NCBI GenBank assembly: GCA_943787265.1
Contig: CALSLT010000021.1
Span: 1 to 64,000 of the forward strand
Direction: 5' to 3'
Source: an uncultured Planctomycetaceae bacterium
GTDB taxonomy: Bacteria > Planctomycetota > Planctomycetia > Planctomycetales > Planctomycetaceae
DNA length: 64,000 nucleotides
Part shown: one piece after another, positions 9,520-17,964 of the stretch
Layout of the letters: the number at the start of each line of letters is the position of its first letter
Position numbering within the stretch: the first letter of the stretch is position 1
Notes under the pieces: generated by a model
Databases searched by the model: none
Seen by the model: only the letters and a program-made list of their open reading frames with translations
Told to the model about the DNA's origin: nothing
Program-made: the position numbers and the translations under genes

Positions 9520-10182
9520 CTAGGCTTCGGCAAGAACTTCGGTGTCAGCGATGGAGAGAACATGCAGCAGAGATTCGCTGACTTCACCGTCGTGAATTGA
9601 GTATTCACGTTCGCACTCGGGGCAGCAGAGGTAGGCGAAGTTCGCGGCACGATCCTCAGGGAATCGTGCGATCATCTGACCGCAGCGGCAGACTGCTCCG
9701 ATGGAACGAGCCGGAGCGCCGAGCACGAGATGAAAGTCAGGGACAGACTTCGTCACAACCGATCCCATGCCGACCATCGCGAACCGTCCGATTGTCAGAT
9801 CGTTGCCAATGGTGGCCGCGGCCCCGATTGTCGCTCCTTCGCGGACAAGAGTGGGAAGTGTGTGCTCGTCCGGTTCTGAACCTCGGAGCTGTTTCAAATC
9901 AGGAGTCGTCGCGCGAGGAAATCGATCGTTCGTAAAGATCGTGCCCGCGCTGATCATGACTCCATCTTCGATCGTCACGGCATTGCACACGTAAACCATC
10001 GCGTTGATCTTCACGCGGTCGCCAATCTTTACTCCGTAGGCGATGTAGGTTTTCTCGCCGACGATGCACTCTTCGCCGATTTCAGAATCATGGCGAATGT
10101 GAACGTTGTCCCAGATCGAAGTCTTGTCACCAATTCGAACGTTGTCCTCAACGATCGCTGTGCTGTGAATTCGCGCGGCCAT
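9520..10182 (-). CDS. Left-handed beta-helix acyltransferase with C-terminal zinc ribbon
   Basis: The 220-residue protein is built of hexapeptide repeats (IHSTAIVEDNVRIGDKTSIWDNVHI and onward), giving a left-handed beta-helix. It resembles the WlbB/WbpD/FdtC group that N-acetylates amino sugars on nucleotide-sugar precursors using acetyl-CoA, including the characteristic TNDRFPRA loop. The last ~50 residues are unusual for the family: CRCGQ and then CCPEC about 22 residues later, a likely zinc ribbon. Together with the Gfo/Idh dehydrogenase at 12451-13506 it could form part of a diacetamido-sugar pathway (WlbA/WlbB-like), although no aminotransferase is seen nearby. It lies 10 bases upstream of the GT4 gene in the same operon. 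Confidence 0.88.
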   Translation of the reverse strand: MAARIHSTAIVEDNVRIGDKTSIWDNVHIRHDSEIGEECIVGEKTYIAYGVKIGDRVKINAMVYVCNAVTIEDGVMISAGTIFTNDRFPRATTPDLKQLRGSEPDEHTLPTLVREGATIGAAATIGNDLTIGRFAMVGMGSVVTKSVPDFHLVLGAPARSIGAVCRCGQMIARFPEDRAANFAYLCCPECEREYSIHDGEVSESLLHVLSIADTEVLAEA

Positions 10183-10197
10183 ATCTACTTTCCCACC

Positions 10198-10220
10198 GTA
10201 GGTCAGGCTGTGCCTGACGA
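10198..10220. repeat. Dispersed palindrome (TCAGGCTGTGCCTGA unit), one of three copies
   Basis: These 23 bases match the reverse complement of 936-958 with one mismatch, and a 15-base part recurs at 54509-54523. The core TCAGGC-TGT-GCCTGA folds as a short hairpin. It lies just upstream of the acyltransferase start; the copy at 936-958 has become the C-terminus of the FAD oxidoreductase. Confidence 0.75.
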
Positions 10221-10311
10221 CGTGTCAAATGCGTTCTGCATTGTCAGAACCCAGGATCCTGTACTTCGGCTCTGGTTCGAGTGTCACGAAATTCGAGTTG
10301 CAGCAGTAAAC

Positions 10312-10839
10312 TTACCTGCCATGAAGCTGATTCGCGTTCGTTCGCTCGGGGTTGGTCGTTCGTGCGGTCGATTGATTGTGATGAGAGTTGTTGAAAACCC
10401 ATCGCCGGCAGAGTTCGAAATTGAGCAGGAAGCCGGCAAGAACGCCGCCGATCGCGCTAAGGATCACATTCTCGCGGAACAGCTCGATGTTTGCGGCAAG
10501 GGCGATCGAAGTTGTCCAGTTGACGGCCGCTCCGAAGCTGCAACTGGCGACGAATTTCCAATAGAGCTGCCACACCGAACCGGTAGCTTTGTCCTGAAAA
10601 GTGACAGCTCGGTTGCCGAAGAAGTTCCAAGTCATCGCAGTCGCGATGGCAACTGCCCGCCCGATCGCCAAGCCTGTCAACGGATGGACCACGTAGAGCA
10701 CGCCAAGGTCGATCAGCATTCCACTCAGACCGACGAAACCAAACGTGACAAGCCGGGTGAGTTCTGCATAGCGACTCCGCGATCGGTCAATGAACCCGAC
10801 CAGCTTGCTGCTCAGATTGAAACGGTTCAGTCGACTCAT
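10312..10839 (-). CDS. GtrA-like membrane protein
   Basis: The 175-residue protein has four predicted membrane helices and the GtrA/DPMS family features: LVTFGFVGLSGMLIDLGVL in the first helix, and TAMTWNFFGNRAVTFQ with the Trp-Asn-Phe...Asn-Arg motif after the second. GtrA proteins are proposed to help translocate polyprenyl-linked sugars across the membrane for later glycosylation. That suits its position between a GT87-type and other glycan genes on the same strand. The ~129-base gap downstream contains a dispersed palindrome. Confidence 0.9.
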   Translation of the reverse strand: MSRLNRFNLSSKLVGFIDRSRSRYAELTRLVTFGFVGLSGMLIDLGVLYVVHPLTGLAIGRAVAIATAMTWNFFGNRAVTFQDKATGSVWQLYWKFVASCSFGAAVNWTTSIALAANIELFRENVILSAIGGVLAGFLLNFELCRRWVFNNSHHNQSTARTTNPERTNANQLHGR

Positions 10840-10912
10840 TCGTTTCGCAAATCCTTGTCAATCAGTTGGCTGGATTATTTAGAACAGCAGCTTTCGATGC
10901 CTTACATCATGA

Positions 10913-12208
10913 TCAGGGGGCAGCACCACTCACGACCAGTTGAGGTGAGGTAGTTCGTTCTCGATCGCTCGCGGATGTCGGAACTTTCAGCCGGAAGGCC
11001 ATGCCACAAACGAAGCACCAACTGAGAAGATTCGCAACAAAAGCATGATCGGCTGCACATAGCGCAAAAACCGCGACGATTAGTCCGCCCGCGTGGATGG
11101 CACCTCCGAACGACGAATGACGGCGAGACCACAACAGCAACATCGGCACGATCAGAAGCACGCTGTAATGAGATAGCGTCTTCGGAAACAGCAGCAGACT
11201 CAGTGTCAGAACAATGCTGAGCGGCATCTCGGCATCGTCCTTCCTGGCGAGACGGATCACCCATCCGGAAACAATCGACAGGCCCAGAGCAAGGACAACG
11301 AACATCGGCATGACGGCTGGATGCCCGCTGTCGATTTCAACGTTCAATATTCGCAGAATCGTTGCTAGAAGGGACTGGTTGATCCCTTCAGAATAAAGAG
11401 CAGACGGCATCTGGTGGGCGATCGGATTGTCCAGGAAGTACGCAAAGTACATGTCCGGTCCGAAGACGGCGATTGCAGCCAGAGACAACGCAGCTCCTGC
11501 AGCGATAACTCCAAAGAAAGGTTTCCATTGCCGAGTCAGGAACAGGTAGATGGGAAATAGTGCCAGAATCGGCTTGATCAGGATTCCGGTTCCTAACGCA
11601 AATCCGCCTGCAAATTTTGCTGGTGACCGCCAGAATAAAAGCAGCGTGAGAAGAATCATAAAGTTGGTCTGAGCCAACCAGATCGTGTCGCGAGCTGGCA
11701 AAGACGAAAGTAGCAGCGTCGTACACAAGGCGACTCCGAACATTCCTTCCTGAGGAAAGAACGTCTTGCTCGACAGTATGACGACGAAGGCAATGACGAC
11801 GGCCTGAAATACGTACCAGAGGACGCATGCCGTCTGAATGTCAAAGGCTCCGAGCGGCGCGTAAAGAAATGCTGAAGGAGGAGTTTGAAGGAACAGCAAC
11901 TCGGCCAGCATGTCCGGACTTGGGTTCAACTCTGCGGCCGTTTGTTTCAAAGCATCGGCGTTGTACGGTGAGTAGCCATCGTGAATGGCCGATCCGTAGA
12001 TCCAGTAGAGTTGGAAGTCGAACTCGCGCGGACTCACTGAATTTCGATAGGCAGATACGGCGCTGATTCCCACCCACGCGGCGGAAGTTGTCAGCAGAAA
12101 GGAAAGGACGATCTGGCGGAGTTTGCCGACGTCTCTCTTAGCCGCAAAGTGTGCTAGTACCAGAATGCACGGGACGAACGGAAGCCATAGCCAGTTAAGA
12201 TTCGCCAT
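10913..12208 (-). CDS. GT87 / DUF2029-type polyprenyl-phosphate-sugar glycosyltransferase
   Basis: The 431-residue protein has about 10-11 membrane helices. After the first, the large loop carries FDFQLYWIYG and GYSPYNADAL, the acidic catalytic-type loop of GT-C enzymes in the DUF2029/GT87 group (PimE-like mannosyltransferases). TPPSAFLYAPLG and LIKPILALFPIYLF are also typical of that group. Such enzymes use lipid-linked sugars on the outer face of the membrane. It starts 15 bases after the small gene upstream and precedes GtrA, which would supply the flipped lipid-sugar. Sugar identity is unknown. Confidence 0.85.
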   Translation of the reverse strand: MANLNWLWLPFVPCILVLAHFAAKRDVGKLRQIVLSFLLTTSAAWVGISAVSAYRNSVSPREFDFQLYWIYGSAIHDGYSPYNADALKQTAAELNPSPDMLAELLFLQTPPSAFLYAPLGAFDIQTACVLWYVFQAVVIAFVVILSSKTFFPQEGMFGVALCTTLLLSSLPARDTIWLAQTNFMILLTLLLFWRSPAKFAGGFALGTGILIKPILALFPIYLFLTRQWKPFFGVIAAGAALSLAAIAVFGPDMYFAYFLDNPIAHQMPSALYSEGINQSLLATILRILNVEIDSGHPAVMPMFVVLALGLSIVSGWVIRLARKDDAEMPLSIVLTLSLLLFPKTLSHYSVLLIVPMLLLWSRRHSSFGGAIHAGGLIVAVFALCAADHAFVANLLSWCFVCGMAFRLKVPTSASDRERTTSPQLVVSGAAP

Positions 12209-12223
12209 GGATTCTACGTTCTT

Positions 12224-12451
12224 TCACACAAAGACGATGACTACGAATGCTCCAACAACGAGCAGGCCACCGGTCGCAAGCCAAACGAGAGATTGCTGTT
12301 TCGCGGCGTTCCGTCTCCGTTCGGCTTTTTTTGAACGAGGCGGGTCACCAGAGAATTTGTTAACCGATTCGTCGATCACAATCGGTGTCAGGCAAATACG
12401 AATGCCGTGTGCCGCCGCCTTAATGAAGGCTTCAAGAAGCTCTCCCGGCAT
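12224..12451 (-). CDS. Small C-terminally anchored membrane protein
   Basis: A 75-residue protein is read from the ATG at 12451, which overlaps the dehydrogenase stop as TAATG; that overlap decides the start over a longer option at 12511. The N-terminal half is an amphipathic segment (LLEAFIKAAAHGIRICLTPIVID), the middle is strongly basic (RSKKAERRRNAAKQQ), and the C-terminus is one membrane helix (VWLATGGLLVVGAFVVIVFV). No family is recognised. The tight coupling suggests a function with the dehydrogenase or the following GT87 protein, perhaps as a membrane tether. Confidence 0.7.
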   Translation of the reverse strand: MPGELLEAFIKAAAHGIRICLTPIVIDESVNKFSGDPPRSKKAERRRNAAKQQSLVWLATGGLLVVGAFVVIVFV

Positions 12452-13506
12452 TACGACACCTGACCGGCGGCGGCGAGGATGTCTTCCGCATTTGTTGCAT
12501 GCGGTCGCCATTCCGTTTGTTTGACGGGTTGCCAGACGCTGTGGTGGAGTGAGTCGTAGGCTGTCTCGATGACCTCGACTGATGCCAGTGCGTCTTCCGG
12601 GCTGACGAGCAGTTTGTCTTCGCCGCGGATGGCCCGAGTAAAGTTTTCAATCTGGCCTCGGAAGGCCTGGAACTTGTTGTAGCCCTCGCCGAACTGCACC
12701 CAGTCGGTGTCGTTCGAGCGTCGGTACTTCGACTCTTTCCAGCCAACGAGTACCGTGCCCTGCGAACCGTAGATACTTAAATAGTACGGCTGCTCTTTGT
12801 TCATGCTCCACGACAGGTCGATGCTGCCCATGATGCCGTCATTCGTGCGGACAAACATGCGGACGGTGTCTTCGACGTCGAGCTGCTGAATTCGGCGACC
12901 TTCGACAACCTGAACTTCGGCGACAGGGCCAAGGAAGTAACGAATGATGTCGACCGAGTGTGTTCCGTTGTCGATCAGAACTCCGCCGCCGCTGATTTCG
13001 TGGTTCGAGTTCCACCGTTGAGACATGTCGACATGACCGGTGAAGCAGTTTTCGAAGAGGATGACGTCGCCGAGAATTCCCGAGCTGACAATCGACTTCG
13101 CTCGAATGACGTCGGCGGCGTAGCGAAACTTTGTCGCCATCGTCAGCTTGACGTTGTTCTGCACGGCGGCGTCGAACATTTCCCTCGCGCTTGCTGAGTC
13201 AATCGCGAGTGGTTTCTCACAGAGGACATGCAGTCCGCGGTTCGCCAGCTCGGCACAGATATTCCGATGTGTTACCGGAGGCGTGCAAACCACGACGGCG
13301 TCGAGGTTTTCCGCATCAGCCATTTCTTCGTGCGACGCGTACGACGTTGCGCCGATTGATTGAGCGATGGCCTCTGCGGATTCAGTCCGCACGTCAGCCA
13401 CGGCGACGAGGTCTGCGATGTTCGTATCACGAAATGCCTGAGCGTATGCCTGAGCAATTCCGCCGGCTCCAACCATTCCAAACCGAAGATTGGCACTTGC
13501 AATCAT
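12451..13506 (-). CDS. Gfo/Idh/MocA family NAD(P)-dependent sugar dehydrogenase
   Basis: The 351-residue cytoplasmic enzyme has an N-terminal Rossmann domain (FGMVGAGGIAQAYAQAF) and the family signature HVLCEKPLAI near residue 95, whose Lys is a catalytic residue. The C-terminal domain includes GGGVLIDNGTHSVDIIRYFLG, with the conserved Asp-x3-His pair. It probably oxidises a sugar nucleotide or related sugar, in the manner of WlbA/WbpB, given the WlbB-like acyltransferase in the same operon. It is the first gene of the minus-strand glycan operon and is translationally coupled to the next gene through TAATG. Confidence 0.92.
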   Translation of the reverse strand: MIASANLRFGMVGAGGIAQAYAQAFRDTNIADLVAVADVRTESAEAIAQSIGATSYASHEEMADAENLDAVVVCTPPVTHRNICAELANRGLHVLCEKPLAIDSASAREMFDAAVQNNVKLTMATKFRYAADVIRAKSIVSSGILGDVILFENCFTGHVDMSQRWNSNHEISGGGVLIDNGTHSVDIIRYFLGPVAEVQVVEGRRIQQLDVEDTVRMFVRTNDGIMGSIDLSWSMNKEQPYYLSIYGSQGTVLVGWKESKYRRSNDTDWVQFGEGYNKFQAFRGQIENFTRAIRGEDKLLVSPEDALASVEVIETAYDSLHHSVWQPVKQTEWRPHATNAEDILAAAGQVS

Positions 13507-13732
13507 GACTCTGGTCCCGCGCTAAGAGGTCATCTGGAAGAATCGTCGCGCAAGGCGACTTCCAGAAAGATAGCGCAGAAACCGAGCGAGGTACGAAATC
13601 TGAAACACTGATTCACGAACCGGCGGGAAAGCTCAAACGGCAACAATCGTTGTCAGGAGATGGCACGCCGAACCGACTGATCCGATTGTTCCAGTTGTGC
13701 GAGGCTGGTTTGGGCCTCGCTTCAGCCGAACA

Positions 13733-15235
13733 TTATTTTTCCGTACTGACAACGTCGATCGTGACGTTCGAGAGCATGTTCATCAGAGGGACGAACGATG
13801 TGACCGGAGCGGGACCGTCGTCAGAGAGGCTGGAATCGGCCAGCTTAATATGTCCTGGGCCGATCCCGCCTTTACCAAGGGTCGCGTCCAGCGGTACCCA
13901 TTTGCCGTCGAGCCATGCTTCAGTCCACATGTGCCCGCCGAAAGCTGCGAGCCGTTCTGCATAGACAAGTCCTACGGCGACTCGTGATGGAATTTTCTGG
14001 ACTCGCAGCATCGCCGCCAGCAGGCAGGCGTGTTCGGTGCAGTCACCCTCGAGGCTTCTGGCAACTTCTGCCGCTGACGCAAGTGCCGTCGAAAAATTCT
14101 TCTTCTTCAGTTCTTTGTAAACGTACTGCTCCATTCGGACTGCGATCGTGCCCGGATCCAGGGAGCCGGCCGTGGCTTTTCGAGCATGCTCCTGGACGCG
14201 ACTGTCTCTTGACTGAAGAAACTGCGTATCGCCCAGGTAATCCTTCTGCTGGTTTCGAGATGGCTGAATGTTCTTTGGAGGCTCTACCGACGACACGGTC
14301 AGTGTTGCCGTTTCGTCGTCCATCGATGCCACGGTCTGAGTTTCGCCAGTCGGAAGGAAGTCAGCGGGATTTCTGCCCTTTGTCCGAATCCGGTAAATGG
14401 CCGACTTGCGATCATGCAGTCCGATTGGTGGGTCTGCGATCCTGATCAACGTGTTGGTGGCGACGTCCAGTTCTTTGCCGGCGATTTTCTCCAGAGCTAC
14501 TTCGCGCGGCACGCTGAACGTCACCATTCCCAGCAGGTCCGCCTCGGTTCGCAGTGATTCACCATCCTTGTCCAGGTAAACTCGCATGGCGATTCCTGGC
14601 AGGATCGACTGAGAAACGCTGACTTTCAGGAGCGATTTTTCTGATCCATCGTGAAGTTTGACGGTGCGGTAATCGTCAGCCGTAATTCTTACGTTGACGA
14701 CTTTGGAGAACTCGGGCATGAACGTTTTGAAAGATCGAGATTCGCCCGGTTTGAGTGGCGCATCCCTGAGTGAACGGTCCTGCCAGGCCGGAGATTTGAC
14801 GGTCGCATCCCACGGAAGTTTCTTCGTCTGGACACGGCCACCGACGGTGGATTCGATGATCAGGTTCCGGCCTTCAACCCGTCCCGAGCTTTTGGTCGTC
14901 TGGGCTGGCGGATTCTTCATTTCGAAGCTGTACGACAGAAGCTGTCCGTCTTCTGTCTCTTCTGTGTGAGTTTTCGATTGAATGCGAAGCTGCTGTCCGA
15001 AGCGACGGATTGAAACGTGCTCTTCGGTGTCGGTCGTAAAGACAGTGTCGCGACCTCGCTTCACTTCTCTAATGACGACTCGCCCATATCCGATCCTCTG
15101 GCCAGACAGGTGGATGACCTGCCAGCTTTCGTTGGCCTCATCGTCTGCGGTGAACGCCTTCTGCGACGAAGATAGTGCCAGCATGGCCAGAACGAAGGCG
15201 GCGCATTTCGCCAGACGAAAACCGTTGCGGAACAT
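13733..15235 (-). CDS. Secreted transglutaminase-like (cysteine-protease fold) protein
   Basis: The ATG at 15235 is preceded by GGAGAG and begins a signal peptide (MFRNGFRLAKCAAFVLAMLALSS), so it is preferred over an upstream start at 15304. About 300 residues of mixed beta structure are followed by a transglutaminase core near residues 395-450. The triad is visible: Cys in GDCTEHACLLAAML, His in FGGHMWTEAW and Asp in PLDATLG. Bacterial proteins of this type are probably exported peptidases or cross-linking enzymes; the acceptor is unknown. It is an isolated gene with 226 gene-free bases downstream and over 650 upstream. Confidence 0.85.
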   Translation of the reverse strand: MFRNGFRLAKCAAFVLAMLALSSSQKAFTADDEANESWQVIHLSGQRIGYGRVVIREVKRGRDTVFTTDTEEHVSIRRFGQQLRIQSKTHTEETEDGQLLSYSFEMKNPPAQTTKSSGRVEGRNLIIESTVGGRVQTKKLPWDATVKSPAWQDRSLRDAPLKPGESRSFKTFMPEFSKVVNVRITADDYRTVKLHDGSEKSLLKVSVSQSILPGIAMRVYLDKDGESLRTEADLLGMVTFSVPREVALEKIAGKELDVATNTLIRIADPPIGLHDRKSAIYRIRTKGRNPADFLPTGETQTVASMDDETATLTVSSVEPPKNIQPSRNQQKDYLGDTQFLQSRDSRVQEHARKATAGSLDPGTIAVRMEQYVYKELKKKNFSTALASAAEVARSLEGDCTEHACLLAAMLRVQKIPSRVAVGLVYAERLAAFGGHMWTEAWLDGKWVPLDATLGKGGIGPGHIKLADSSLSDDGPAPVTSFVPLMNMLSNVTIDVVSTEK

Positions 15236-15892
15236 ATCGAGTCTCTCCAGAAGAGAATGAGTGTGTGTAGTCTTAATAGAGATCGCCTTGGGATAACGCG
15301 GCACCTCACAAGTGAGAGTACGCGTGAATTCCTGCTGGCGCTGATTGATCCCGGCGAGGAATTGTAGCGATCTTCACGACTCTCTCAGCCGTGTCGTGCA
15401 GTTTGTAACGGTTGAGTGGCCGTCTGTCGGCAGTTCAGGCAGGAATGGCCACCGGACAACCGTTCCAGATGGATTGTCTCGCCTTCCTGCCGGCTTATCC
15501 CAGACCGCGTCAGTGCGTCGGTCGGCAGAGTCCACTGTCGAAAAAGATCGCGACGTTCGCACCGTGAGAACTCGGTCCGAATTCGCGTGCTAGGTTCAGG
15601 TGTGTTTCGCAGAAAGCGGCTACGTCCGCTCCGCGCCGTGAGCCCGTTACACATGACGGCCGCTGACTGAGCAGAGCAGACAAAGCTGGATCGATTCATC
15701 GCTCAGGACGGGAACTCTGAGTAACGAATCGAGACGTCGGCGATGCAGTTGGGGCTGCGGTTAGCTGGTCTTTTACGAAACGAACAAACCCTGCCAGGAC
15801 GTTGGTTGGCTGCGATTCAATCTGAAAGCAGCGGCAACGCCAGCAGTGACTGAAACAGTCGGATTATCCGACGTAGAGGGGATTCTGGCCTG
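15236..15892. other. Long gene-free divergent intergenic region
   Basis: These 657 bases separate two divergently transcribed genes and must hold both promoters. Short open frames on both strands show no coding signature or ribosome site. No repeat, tRNA or strong hairpin is apparent. Confidence 0.45.
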
Positions 15893-16573
15893 ATGAGTTT
15901 TATTCAAAAGTTTGTCAGAAATACTTTTCGAGATGGGCAAACGAGTGGCTCCAGCAGCTTCGAGCATCTGACTGAAGATCAGTTGGAGACTCACCTGCGG
16001 ATCGCTCGTTACGGAAAGTTCACGCTGACCGATGCCGTTCGACCGTCGTACGATCTTCAGGTCGTTCCACAGTCCGGCTTCCGTCACGATTCTTACAAAG
16101 ACGCCGACACGGGAGTTGAAATTCCAGTCGTCATGGCTGCGGCTTCACGTGAGACTGTACTCGATCTCTTCTTCGAGCTTCTGAACCCGATGGGAAACGA
16201 AGTCGACGTCGTACTTGAGTCCAGCCACGATTCTGACCACGGCTCGCACAACGACCTCGTCCGAGAAGCCATCGACCTGCCGGTTCTGAAAAGTATCCTG
16301 ATGGATTACGAAGACCTGCTGCTCGACGACGGCTGCATGGGCATCGCTGTTCTGAATCCGAACATTCCGATGGAAGTTCAGTTCGACGAGCACAAATTGC
16401 TTATCGCCTACGGTCAGAATCTGAACGCGATCGAAGGCACGCTGATCGACCACTATGTCGATTGCGATGAAGAGATGAGGTTCATCACCGAAGCCGAACA
16501 CGTTCACTCATCGAGCGAAGAGTTCATCGAACGATTCCGCGAACTGAAATATGATCTCGGCATCGACGTCTGA
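15893..16573 (+). CDS. Conserved unknown, acidic soluble protein
   Basis: The 226-residue protein has no signal peptide or membrane helix and is rich in Asp, Glu and His. Features include YDLQVVPQSGFRHD, a helix-rich centre (ETVLDLFFELLNPMG), an acidic/His patch (VLESSHDSDHGSHNDLVRE) and a C-terminal EFIERFRELKYDLGIDV. The compact alpha/beta pattern and even codon use argue for a real gene. I do not recognise a family; I would expect homologues mainly in planctomycetes. It is monocistronic, with a terminator directly downstream. Confidence 0.8.
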   Translation: MSFIQKFVRNTFRDGQTSGSSSFEHLTEDQLETHLRIARYGKFTLTDAVRPSYDLQVVPQSGFRHDSYKDADTGVEIPVVMAAASRETVLDLFFELLNPMGNEVDVVLESSHDSDHGSHNDLVREAIDLPVLKSILMDYEDLLLDDGCMGIAVLNPNIPMEVQFDEHKLLIAYGQNLNAIEGTLIDHYVDCDEEMRFITEAEHVHSSSEEFIERFRELKYDLGIDV

Positions 16574-16595
16574 TGACGGCTGGCCGCGGAAATTC

Positions 16596-16638
16596 AAAAC
16601 CGGATGAAATGCTCGATGAGTGTTTTATCCGGTTTTTC
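16596..16638. terminator. Bidirectional terminator between convergent genes
   Basis: An imperfect long stem with AAAACCGGAT on the left and ATCCGGTTTTT on the right closes around a small loop. The right arm ends in five T's for the plus-strand gene, and the left arm gives TTTT on the minus strand. It lies between the convergent stops at 16573 and 16653. Confidence 0.85.
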
Positions 16639-16652
16639 TGTTGGCAGGGCTG

Positions 16653-17930
16653 CTATTTCGATGTTGCCTCAACCGTTGGTTCGGGAGGTTGCTTCCACTC
16701 GTAGTCGCTCGTGTATCGGACGTCGAGCCACGGTGTTGCAAGTTTCTCTCCACCGTTCAGCTTTGAAGTGAGCAGGGCATCGAGAATTCCGCTCGTAAGA
16801 AGCGTCCTTTCGACAGGCCAGGTCGGCTTTCCAGTTTCGATCATCTTCTCGAATCCCTGCACGAGGAAAGTGAAGTGACCATACGGTCGCTCTTCCTGAA
16901 CCTGAAATCGCGTTGACTCGATTCGTTTCTCGCCGGCATATTTCCACGCCGCCGTCCAGCAAGTCGCTGCGCCGTTCAGTGTCAGAATGCTGGCTCGCAA
17001 CCCGTCTCGATATTCGACCATCCAAAGCACGGGCTCGCGGACGCTTTCTTCCAGCGTCTTGTTTCGCTTAGTCCACCGCTTCACCGGCAATCGGTCTACC
17101 GTTGCTTCGTAGAGCTGCGAGCTGAAGAGTCCCGCATCGCGAGCCTCCCACACTTCATCGCCTGTCAGACACTGCACGCTTCGAACTCCCGTTTCACCGC
17201 CGGCTCGTCTTTCGACAAGACACTGCACCATCTCCAACGCGTGAAATCCGTACGCGTCGAGCGAGCCGTATGAAACGGCGACAATCTCCTCGATGTTCGA
17301 GCTACGTCGAGTGTCGACAGGCGGGTATCGCCACAAGACGGGCAGTGACGAGCCTGCCATGAACGGGACTTTGAGCTCTTTCGCTCGGTCGTAGATCCAT
17401 TTCGCGTCGTCCCAGTTGTCCGCGAGATGCTTGTCGCTGAACACAGGAACTGATCGTCCGGCTTTTTCAAATGCCCTGGCGACTTCCCCAAACAACCGAC
17501 GCTTCGGGAACTGCTTGTTTCCAGTTGCCGATTTTTCGTAGTCGCCATGCTCGGCGACCAGCAAGACTCCGTCGACGTTCAGAGTTTTGGAACCGTGAGT
17601 CAATGCTTCATTAACTGAGTCGACGATCGGAAAACCGTACTGAGTTCCCCATGCTCGACTGAGATCGCTCTTCGGGACCTGATCAGTGAACAACGACGTC
17701 AATGTAAGTGCCGGTCGTGGCCCTTCGTCATTCAGCGAATAGCCACGGATCAATCGGCCGATGATCACTTCGGCGTGTGAATTTTTGCGGAAGACCGTCG
17801 TGATCCCCGCAATCTTTGGAAGTGATGCAACCTCGGTCGAACCAGGTGTTGGCTGTTGAGCGTGACACTGGCACGTCGCGAAACTCAGAGTGGCCACAAG
17901 AATGAAACACTGCAGGGAAGAGATTCTCAT
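16653..17930 (-). CDS. Secreted protein of unknown function, oxidoreductase-like
   Basis: The 425-residue protein starts with a signal peptide (MRISSLQCFILVATLSFATCQCHAQ). The remainder is globular: an N-terminal alternating strand/helix region (IAGITTVFRKNSHAEVIIGRLI, VDGVLLVAEHGDY) and a second half with EEIVAVSYGSLDAYGFHALEMVQ and VLWMVEYRDGLRASILTLNG. The overall plan is reminiscent of exported Gfo/Idh-like proteins common in planctomycetes, but the nucleotide-binding and EKP motifs are missing, so I do not assign activity. It begins 34 bases after the halogenase-like gene, so it may be the last member of that operon. Confidence 0.8.
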   Translation of the reverse strand: MRISSLQCFILVATLSFATCQCHAQQPTPGSTEVASLPKIAGITTVFRKNSHAEVIIGRLIRGYSLNDEGPRPALTLTSLFTDQVPKSDLSRAWGTQYGFPIVDSVNEALTHGSKTLNVDGVLLVAEHGDYEKSATGNKQFPKRRLFGEVARAFEKAGRSVPVFSDKHLADNWDDAKWIYDRAKELKVPFMAGSSLPVLWRYPPVDTRRSSNIEEIVAVSYGSLDAYGFHALEMVQCLVERRAGGETGVRSVQCLTGDEVWEARDAGLFSSQLYEATVDRLPVKRWTKRNKTLEESVREPVLWMVEYRDGLRASILTLNGAATCWTAAWKYAGEKRIESTRFQVQEERPYGHFTFLVQGFEKMIETGKPTWPVERTLLTSGILDALLTSKLNGGEKLATPWLDVRYTSDYEWKQPPEPTVEATSK

Positions 17931-17964
17931 CGTGTTTCTTTCTGTTATTCGATTCGCCGAAGGA

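Noticed and set aside
10090..10953. 287-codon open frame on the plus strand
   Set aside because: It runs opposite GtrA and flanking genes and gives a low-complexity product without motifs.
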